Shown piece after piece: positions 13,331 through 17,476 of a DNA stretch of 17,476 bases. Source of the DNA: Tepidanaerobacter acetatoxydans_A (lineage in GTDB: Bacteria > Bacillota > Thermosediminibacteria > Thermosediminibacterales > Tepidanaerobacteraceae); NCBI GenBank assembly GCA_022840405.1, contig JALHJR010000038.1, forward strand, positions 1 through 17,476, read 5' to 3'. The notes under the pieces were generated by a model. That model did no database searches and had not been told where the DNA came from. It was given only the letters and a program-made list of their open reading frames with translations. Both the position numbers and the translations under genes were made by a program. Within the stretch, counting starts at the first letter, position 1. Each line of letters begins with the position of its first letter.

Positions 13331-14413
13331 ACATCACCAATACACTTTGTAAGAGAAGATATATTAAAATTAACACCATATATGCCTTCAAAGGAACAAT
13401 GCAGAATAAAGCTTGATGCTAATGAAAGTCCTTATGATGTACCAATTGAAATAAAAGAACGTATATGGAACAGATTGAAGGAAGAACACTTTAACTACTA
13501 TTATGACCCGAGCTGCGATATTCTTAGAGAAAGTTTATCTGGATACACCGGAGTAGACCCTGACCAAATCTTTGTAGGCAGCGGCGGTGATGAAGTCATA
13601 AATGATATAATTATGGCTTTTGCTGGTCCGGGCCGTGATGTTATAATTTTAGTTCCAACATTTTCCAGTTATGAGATATTTTCTACTGTAGCCGGTTCAA
13701 ATATTATTAAAGTGCCTCTTGTAAAAAAACAGGAATGTGGCAGGTGCTTTTGGGATATTGACACTGCAGGAATAAAACAACACCTTACAGAAGACAAGCC
13801 GCAGCTGATGTTTCTATGCTATCCCAATAATCCTACGGGCGATTATTTTGACGATGAGAAATTAGAGGATTTGATAAGGAATTTCAACGGTATTGTGGCC
13901 GTTGACGAGGCTTATTTTGAGTTTGGCGGCAAGACTTTTGCAGACCGAATTGCAAAGTATCCGCATGTTATAGTTATTCGCACCTTTTCCAAGATATTTT
14001 CTTTGGCAGGTCTTCGGGTAGGATATGCCCTCGGCCATGAAGATGCAATAAAACAGCTGTTTAAAGTTAAACTGCCATATAATGTAAGCCTTTTCTCACA
14101 AATTGCTGCAGTAGAGATTTTAAAGGAAACCGATTGGCTAAAAAACATGCGAAACCAATTTATAGATGAGCGAAAGCGTCTTAAGGAAGGCTTAGAGTCC
14201 ATTGATGGGATAATGGTATATCCAAGCTCGTCAAACTTTTTTTTATGTGAACTAAAGAAACCAAGAGATATGGTCTACAACGAGCTTTTAAAAAGAGGCA
14301 TACTGACTCGTCGCTTAGGCGATAAGATACTGGAGAACTGTCTGAGATTTTGCATAGGTACTCCTGAACAAAATGAGTTTCTTTTATCTTGCTTAAGAGA
14401 AATCATGAATTAA
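13328..14413 (+). CDS. hisC: Histidinol-phosphate aminotransferase HisC (apparent ATA start)
   Basis: This PLP-dependent fold-type I aminotransferase converts imidazole-acetol phosphate to histidinol phosphate. From 13328 the protein has 361 residues, the normal length. The first 30 residues include VREDILKLTPYMP and KLDANESPYD, the N-terminal arm and substrate motif of HisC. Further motifs are YYDPS, VGSGGDEVI, CYPNNPTGDYF, VDEAYFEF and the PLP lysine in RTFSKIFSLAGLRVGY (Lys222, or Lys204 if counted from the ATG at 13382). The ATG-initiated form of 343 residues would lack the arm. Start choice rests on homology to the family pattern and on the excellent Shine-Dalgarno spacing. hisB follows after 15 bases. 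Function is secure; initiation at ATA is unusual and unproven. Confidence 0.93.
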   Translation: MTSPIHFVREDILKLTPYMPSKEQCRIKLDANESPYDVPIEIKERIWNRLKEEHFNYYYDPSCDILRESLSGYTGVDPDQIFVGSGGDEVINDIIMAFAGPGRDVIILVPTFSSYEIFSTVAGSNIIKVPLVKKQECGRCFWDIDTAGIKQHLTEDKPQLMFLCYPNNPTGDYFDDEKLEDLIRNFNGIVAVDEAYFEFGGKTFADRIAKYPHVIVIRTFSKIFSLAGLRVGYALGHEDAIKQLFKVKLPYNVSLFSQIAAVEILKETDWLKNMRNQFIDERKRLKEGLESIDGIMVYPSSSNFFLCELKKPRDMVYNELLKRGILTRRLGDKILENCLRFCIGTPEQNEFLLSCLREIMN

Positions 14414-14428
14414 AGGTGGTAGGTTTAT

Positions 14429-15013
14429 ATGCGCATTGCTGAAAATTATAGAAACACCAAAGAAACACAGATAAAGGTTAAAATTAATTTAGATGGTGAA
14501 GGGGAAAGCAATATTAAGACACCGGCATTTTTTTTAAATCATATGTTAAACTTGTTTTCTCGTCATTCCCTTTTCAATTTGGATATTGAGGCAGATGGCG
14601 ATGCTGAGGTTGACTTTCATCATCTGACGGAAGATATCGGCATAGTTTTAGGCGAAACATTTTTAAAGGCCCTTGGCCAAAAAGAAGGTATCAAACGCTA
14701 TGGAAGTTTCTATGTTCCTATGGATGAAGCACTGGCATTTTGTGCGGTAGATATAAGCGGCAGGCCTTTTATAGTTTTTGATGCCGTTTTTGGTAGGGAT
14801 AAAGTAGGAGATTTTGATGTGGAATTAGTCGAAGAGTTCTTTAGGGCATTTGCGAGCAGTGCACGAATTACACTTCATTTAGAGGCAATACGCGGCCGAA
14901 ATACTCATCACATAATAGAAGCGCTTTTTAAAGCATTTGGCCGTGCATTAAAAGAGGCAGCAGCTGTCGACCCTAGAGAAAAGGGCATACCTTCAACAAA
15001 GGGCGTACTTTAA
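14429..15013 (+). CDS. hisB: Imidazoleglycerol-phosphate dehydratase HisB
   Basis: This monofunctional dehydratase removes water from imidazole-glycerol phosphate using a di-manganese site. The 194 residues correspond to the dehydratase domain alone, without the histidinol-phosphatase fused to it in enterobacteria. Metal-binding motifs are NHML (37-40, His38), FHHLTED (63-69; His64, His65, Glu68) and the second repeat RNTHHIIEALFKAFGRAL near residues 155-172. GIPSTKGVL is the normal C-terminus. The first motif reads FFLNHML, with Asn37 where the family nearly always has Asp (FLDHML); the histidine is kept. AAAGGTGG precedes the ATG. hisA comes next after 30 bases, with no hisH between. Confidence 0.95.
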   Translation: MRIAENYRNTKETQIKVKINLDGEGESNIKTPAFFLNHMLNLFSRHSLFNLDIEADGDAEVDFHHLTEDIGIVLGETFLKALGQKEGIKRYGSFYVPMDEALAFCAVDISGRPFIVFDAVFGRDKVGDFDVELVEEFFRAFASSARITLHLEAIRGRNTHHIIEALFKAFGRALKEAAAVDPREKGIPSTKGVL

Positions 15014-15043
15014 GAAATTTTAAGTCTTAGAAAGGGTGGGTCA

Positions 15044-15775
15044 ATGAATATATATCCGGCAATCGATATTAGGAAAGGAAAGTGTGTGAGGCTTAATCAA
15101 GGAGATTTTTCTAAGGAAACTGTTTATTTGGAAGATCCAGCAGAAGCTGCAAAACGCTGGCAGAGTCAGGGAGCTAAATGGATTCATGTTGTGGATTTAG
15201 ATGGTGCAAAATCAGGCAATCCTATCAATATAGATGTAATTAAAAGGATTCGCAAAACCGTAGATGTCAATATCCAACTGGGCGGCGGCATAAGAGATGA
15301 AGAAACGGCGGAAAATTATATAAATCTGGGTATAAATCGCATTATTTTAGGCTCCTCTGCTGTTGAAAATTTACCTTTAATAGAAACAGCAATAAAAAAA
15401 TTTGGAGCTGAAAAAGTTGCGGTTGGCTTGGATGTACGCAAAGATGAAGTTGCAATCAACGGATGGATAAAAGATTCCGGAGTCAAAACGGAAGAGATGC
15501 TAAAAAAGCTTAAGAATACCGGTTTAAAAACTATCATTTACACGGATATTTCTAAAGATGGTATGATGCAAGGACCGAATATTACAGGCATTGAAAAAGT
15601 GCTCAGTTTTGATGATTTTTCAGTAATTGCATCAGGCGGTATTTCCTCTATGCAAGACCTGGAGCAGTTGGCCCGATACGAAAAGAAGGGCCTTGACGGA
15701 GCTATAATCGGAAAGGCTTTGTACAATGGAACGCTGAATTTGAAGACAGTTTTAGAACAGTTTGGTTTACAGTAA
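15044..15775 (+). CDS. hisA: ProFAR isomerase HisA
   Basis: HisA is a beta/alpha-barrel isomerase that performs the Amadori rearrangement of ProFAR to PRFAR. The catalytic aspartates are Asp8 (PAIDIRKGKCVRL) and Asp130 (VGLDVRK). Phosphate loops are LGGGIRD (79-85) and IASGGIS in the second half. Its 243 residues are standard. KTIIYTDISKDGMMQGPN is the typical seventh-strand region. AGAAAGGGTGGG precedes the ATG. It is followed by hisF after 10 bases, the usual tandem arrangement of the two homologous barrels. Confidence 0.96.
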   Translation: MNIYPAIDIRKGKCVRLNQGDFSKETVYLEDPAEAAKRWQSQGAKWIHVVDLDGAKSGNPINIDVIKRIRKTVDVNIQLGGGIRDEETAENYINLGINRIILGSSAVENLPLIETAIKKFGAEKVAVGLDVRKDEVAINGWIKDSGVKTEEMLKKLKNTGLKTIIYTDISKDGMMQGPNITGIEKVLSFDDFSVIASGGISSMQDLEQLARYEKKGLDGAIIGKALYNGTLNLKTVLEQFGLQ

Positions 15776-15785
15776 GGAGTGAGAT

Positions 15786-16547
15786 ATGATGAGCAAAAAG
15801 CGATTGATCGTTTGCCTAGATGTAAAAAATGGACGAGTGGTAAAAGGAGTTAATTTCGAAAACATTCAAGATATTGGAGACCCGGTTGAATTAGCAGCTT
15901 TTTATGATAAGCAGGGTGCAGATGAAATTGTGTTTTTAGATATATCAGCAACTTTAGAAGGCAGAAAGACTACCTTGGAAATAGTAAAAAGTATTGCCCA
16001 AAATGTTAATATACCTTTTACGGTAGGTGGTGGAATATCCACTTTAAAAGACATTGAGAATTTGCTAGCGGCCGGTGCTGACAAGGTTTCTATCAGTACA
16101 GCAGCTGTTGAAAATCCAGAACTGATTCAAGAAGGAGCACGAAAGTTTGGAAGTGAGCATATTGTATTGGCTTGTGATGCCAAAAAAAATAATAACAGTT
16201 GGGAAGTTTATACACATGGCGGACATGTAGCTTCAGGACTTGATGCCATCGACTGGTGCAAAAAAGCTGTAGATTTAGGTTCTGGAGAGATACTTTTAAC
16301 TAGTATGGATGCTGATGGCACTAATGATGGGTATGACATAGCTCTTACCAATGCTGTGGCAGAAGCGGTTAATGTACCGGTTATAGCTTCAGGAGGTGCT
16401 GGAAAGCTTGAACATTTCAAGGAAATATTTTTAAAAGGCAAAGCAAGTGGCGCCTTAGCGGCATCTGTTTTTCATAAAGGGCTTTTCAGTATTAAAGAAG
16501 TTAAAGAATATTTAAAATCAGAAGGAGTAGATGTAATCAATGATTGA
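15786..16547 (+). CDS. hisF: Imidazoleglycerol-phosphate synthase cyclase subunit HisF
   Basis: HisF closes the imidazole ring of PRFAR using ammonia delivered through its barrel from the glutaminase HisH. The first catalytic Asp is in CLDVKNGR (Asp12) and the second in ACDAKK (Asp131); GGGIS, DADGTNDGYD and IASGGAG complete the barrel. The ammonia-gate residues known from Thermotoga HisF (Arg5, Glu46, Lys99, Glu167) and interface Asp98 are present here as Arg6, Glu47, Lys100, Glu168 and Asp99, shifted by one for the extra Met. This suggests a HisH partner exists outside the window. Two tandem ATGs (15786, 15789) both fit AAGGAG. The gene overlaps hisIE by eight bases. Confidence 0.96.
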   Translation: MMSKKRLIVCLDVKNGRVVKGVNFENIQDIGDPVELAAFYDKQGADEIVFLDISATLEGRKTTLEIVKSIAQNVNIPFTVGGGISTLKDIENLLAAGADKVSISTAAVENPELIQEGARKFGSEHIVLACDAKKNNNSWEVYTHGGHVASGLDAIDWCKKAVDLGSGEILLTSMDADGTNDGYDIALTNAVAEAVNVPVIASGGAGKLEHFKEIFLKGKASGALAASVFHKGLFSIKEVKEYLKSEGVDVIND

Positions 16548-17178
16548 TATAAATTATGATGAAAAAGGTCTAGTCCCTGCCGTGATTCAAGATGCAAAAA
16601 GCAAAGAAGTCCTAATGGTTGCATATATGAATGAAGAATCATTAAAAAAAACCATTGAAACCGGAAAGGCGTGGTTTTACAGCCGTAAAAGAAGAAGCCT
16701 TTGGCAAAAGGGAGAAACCAGCGGCAATGTTCTTGAAGTTAAAAGTATTTTTTATGATTGCGATAAAGACACACTACTTCTAAAAGTAGATGCAAAAGGG
16801 CCTGCCTGCCATACTGGGCATAATTCTTGTTTCTATCGCAGTTTGTCAGATATTCAAGATAGCGATACAAATGAAAAAGACAAACCGCAGGAAAATACGC
16901 TAAATTTTTTAAATGAGTTAGTAGGTATAATTGATTCGAGATTTAAGGAAAAGCCGGAAGGCTCATATGTGGCAAAACTGTATAATGGCGGCAGGGATAG
17001 AATATTGAAAAAGGTCGGTGAAGAAGCCACAGAAGTTGTCATAGCATCCATGAGCCAAGACAAAGACGCGATAATATATGAATCCGCAGATTTGTTTTTT
17101 CATATGTTAATTGCATTACGATATGATGGCATAACAATTGATGAAGTTATAAATGAACTAAAGAGAAGACATAAGTGA
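16540..17178 (+). CDS. hisI: Bifunctional phosphoribosyl-AMP cyclohydrolase / phosphoribosyl-ATP pyrophosphatase HisIE
   Basis: This fusion protein catalyses steps two and three of the pathway. The N-terminal HisI domain (about 1-105) has WFYSRKRRSLWQKGETSGN (45-63), the metal-binding DCDKD (73-77) and the zinc-ligand cysteines Cys74, Cys90 and Cys97 (ACHTGHNSC). A polar linker (about 106-118, SDTNEKDKPQEN) joins a HisE MazG-like helical domain (about 119-212) with GRDRILKKVGEEATEVVIAS (151-170; Glu161, Glu162, Glu165) and YESADLFFHMLIAL (180-193; Glu181, Asp184). The 212 residues fit other HisIE fusions. The start overlaps hisF by eight bases, so translation is probably coupled. It is the last his gene; no convincing terminator hairpin with a T-run follows before the tRNA promoters. 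Confidence 0.96.
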   Translation: MIDINYDEKGLVPAVIQDAKSKEVLMVAYMNEESLKKTIETGKAWFYSRKRRSLWQKGETSGNVLEVKSIFYDCDKDTLLLKVDAKGPACHTGHNSCFYRSLSDIQDSDTNEKDKPQENTLNFLNELVGIIDSRFKEKPEGSYVAKLYNGGRDRILKKVGEEATEVVIASMSQDKDAIIYESADLFFHMLIALRYDGITIDEVINELKRRHK

Positions 17179-17183
17179 TTTTC

Positions 17184-17212
17184 TTGACAATTAGTCAATA
17201 AATTTATATAAT
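17184..17212 (+). promoter_or_regulatory. Perfect consensus sigma-A promoter P1 upstream of the tRNA cluster
   Basis: TTGACA (17184-17189), a 17-base spacer and TATAAT (17207-17212) match the consensus exactly. The -35 element forms part of a TTGAC-N5-GTCAA inverted repeat (17184-17198), which could be an operator. It begins six bases after the hisIE stop and points towards the tRNAs, about 160 bases away. Confidence 0.85.
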
Positions 17213-17229
17213 TGCTTTAACGGATGGGC

Positions 17230-17294
17230 TTACACAAGGCTTACAATTTCGATAAGGTGTAATTGATAAACAAAGCAACTAAGAGATACACCTT
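17230..17294 (+). other. Leader with mutually exclusive stems between P1 and P2
   Basis: TTACAC (17230-17235) can pair with GTGTAA (17257-17262), while the overlapping AAGGTGTA (17254-17261) can instead pair with TACACCTT (17287-17294). ACAAGG (17234-17239) can also pair with CCTTGT (17291-17296). GGCTTACA occurs twice in tandem at the 5' side. No T-run closes the structure. A 12-codon frame (17224-17262) lacks a ribosome-binding site. It may be a transcribed leader or small RNA; function unknown. Confidence 0.35.
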
Positions 17295-17335
17295 GTATAA
17301 AAGAAATAAAGCTCAATAATTCGTTTTAATGATTT

Positions 17336-17364
17336 TTGACACTGATTCGATTCTAATGTATACT
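17336..17364 (+). promoter_or_regulatory. Promoter P2 directly upstream of tRNA-Val
   Basis: TTGACA (17336-17341), a 17-base spacer and TATACT (17359-17364) form a near-consensus sigma-A promoter. The start point would lie about seven bases before the tRNA, a common layout for stable RNA genes. Confidence 0.85.
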
Positions 17365-17377
17365 AAGTATTGTCTTT

Positions 17378-17453
17378 GGGCGGATAGCTCAGCTGGGAGA
17401 GCACGTGCCTTACACGCACGGGGTCACAGGTTCGAGCCCTGTTTCGCCCACCA
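17378..17453 (+). tRNA. tRNA-Val (anticodon UAC)
   Basis: The 76-base cloverleaf folds completely. The acceptor GGGCGGA pairs with TTCGCCC (one G-U), and the D-stem GCTC pairs with GAGC. The anticodon stem CGTGC/GCACG frames the loop CTTACAC with TAC at the anticodon. The variable loop is GGGTC, and the T-arm is ACAGG-TTCGAGC-CCTGT. Discriminator A and CCA are encoded. UAC reads valine GUA and, by wobble, other GUN codons. Confidence 0.97.
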
Positions 17454-17460
17454 AATATGC

Positions 17461-17476
17461 GGCCCAGTAGTTCAGT
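17461..17476 (+). tRNA. Start of a second tRNA, probably tRNA-Asp (truncated by window end)
   Basis: GGCCCAG, TA, GTTC, AGT fits the acceptor strand, positions 8-9 and the 5' D-stem of a tRNA, seven bases after the CCA of tRNA-Val. This start is common in clostridial tRNA-Asp(GUC), and Val-Asp tandems are frequent. The anticodon lies beyond the window, so the amino acid is a guess. Confidence 0.7.

Noticed and set aside
13382..14413. ATG at 13382 as the start of hisC
   Set aside because: No ribosome-binding sequence precedes it, and it would remove the 18-residue arm that matches the family; the upstream Shine-Dalgarno is perfectly placed for 13328. It remains the fallback if ATA is not used.
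17224..17262. Twelve-codon frame starting close to the P1 start point
   Set aside because: No ribosome-binding site, and its codons overlap the stem-forming segments; RNA structure is the simpler reading.
1..17476. CRISPR arrays, insertion sequences, prophage or defence genes
   Set aside because: No spaced direct repeats, transposase, integrase or defence domains are visible anywhere in the window.

Overview
The window looks like chromosomal DNA of a low-GC, probably anaerobic Firmicute (Clostridia, perhaps of the Thermoanaerobacterales/Tepidanaerobacter kind). The evidence is AT-rich DNA, strong GGAGG-type ribosome-binding sites with GTG and TTG starts, near-consensus sigma-A promoters, a short-form HisG paired with HisZ, and an RbsABC-type sugar importer. 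The organism assignment is inference from style and gene content; no 16S or comparable marker is present.

Region 1 (1-9730, + strand) is a sugar-utilisation locus. It opens with a LacI-family regulator whose 5' part is missing or broken, closed by a terminator. A gene-free stretch of about 600 bases follows, carrying two near-identical 14-base operator-like palindromes 114 bases apart. Then come a lipoprotein substrate-binding protein, a two-domain ABC ATPase and a permease, followed by four enzymes: a zinc dehydrogenase, a creatininase-fold hydrolase, a Gfo/Idh/MocA dehydrogenase and a TIM-barrel epimerase. This enzyme set matches the non-phosphorylated inositol pathway described in Thermotoga maritima (IolG, IolM, IolN, IolO), not the Bacillus iolBCDE route. 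Proposed flow: inositol is imported, IolG makes scyllo-inosose, IolM makes a diketo-inositol, IolN opens the ring to 5-keto-L-gluconate, and IolO epimerises it to D-tagaturonate. Enzymes for the later hexuronate steps are not in the window. Three intercistronic hairpins without U-tracts punctuate the operon, and a 19-bp terminator hairpin ends it.

Region 2 (9740-11098, - strand) is a phosphoglucomutase/phosphomannomutase, convergent with the iol genes and divergent from the his genes, with its own extended -10 promoter.

Region 3 (11278-17178, + strand) is a histidine biosynthesis operon: hisZ, hisG, hisC, hisB, hisA, hisF, hisIE. hisD and hisH are absent. A 162-base non-coding gap holding a perfect 14-base palindrome lies between hisG and hisC, a common position for hisD. 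hisC appears to begin at an ATA codon placed ideally behind a strong Shine-Dalgarno sequence.

Region 4 (17184-17476) begins a tRNA cluster: two strong tandem promoters, a leader with mutually exclusive stems, a complete tRNA-Val(UAC), and the first 16 bases of what is probably tRNA-Asp.
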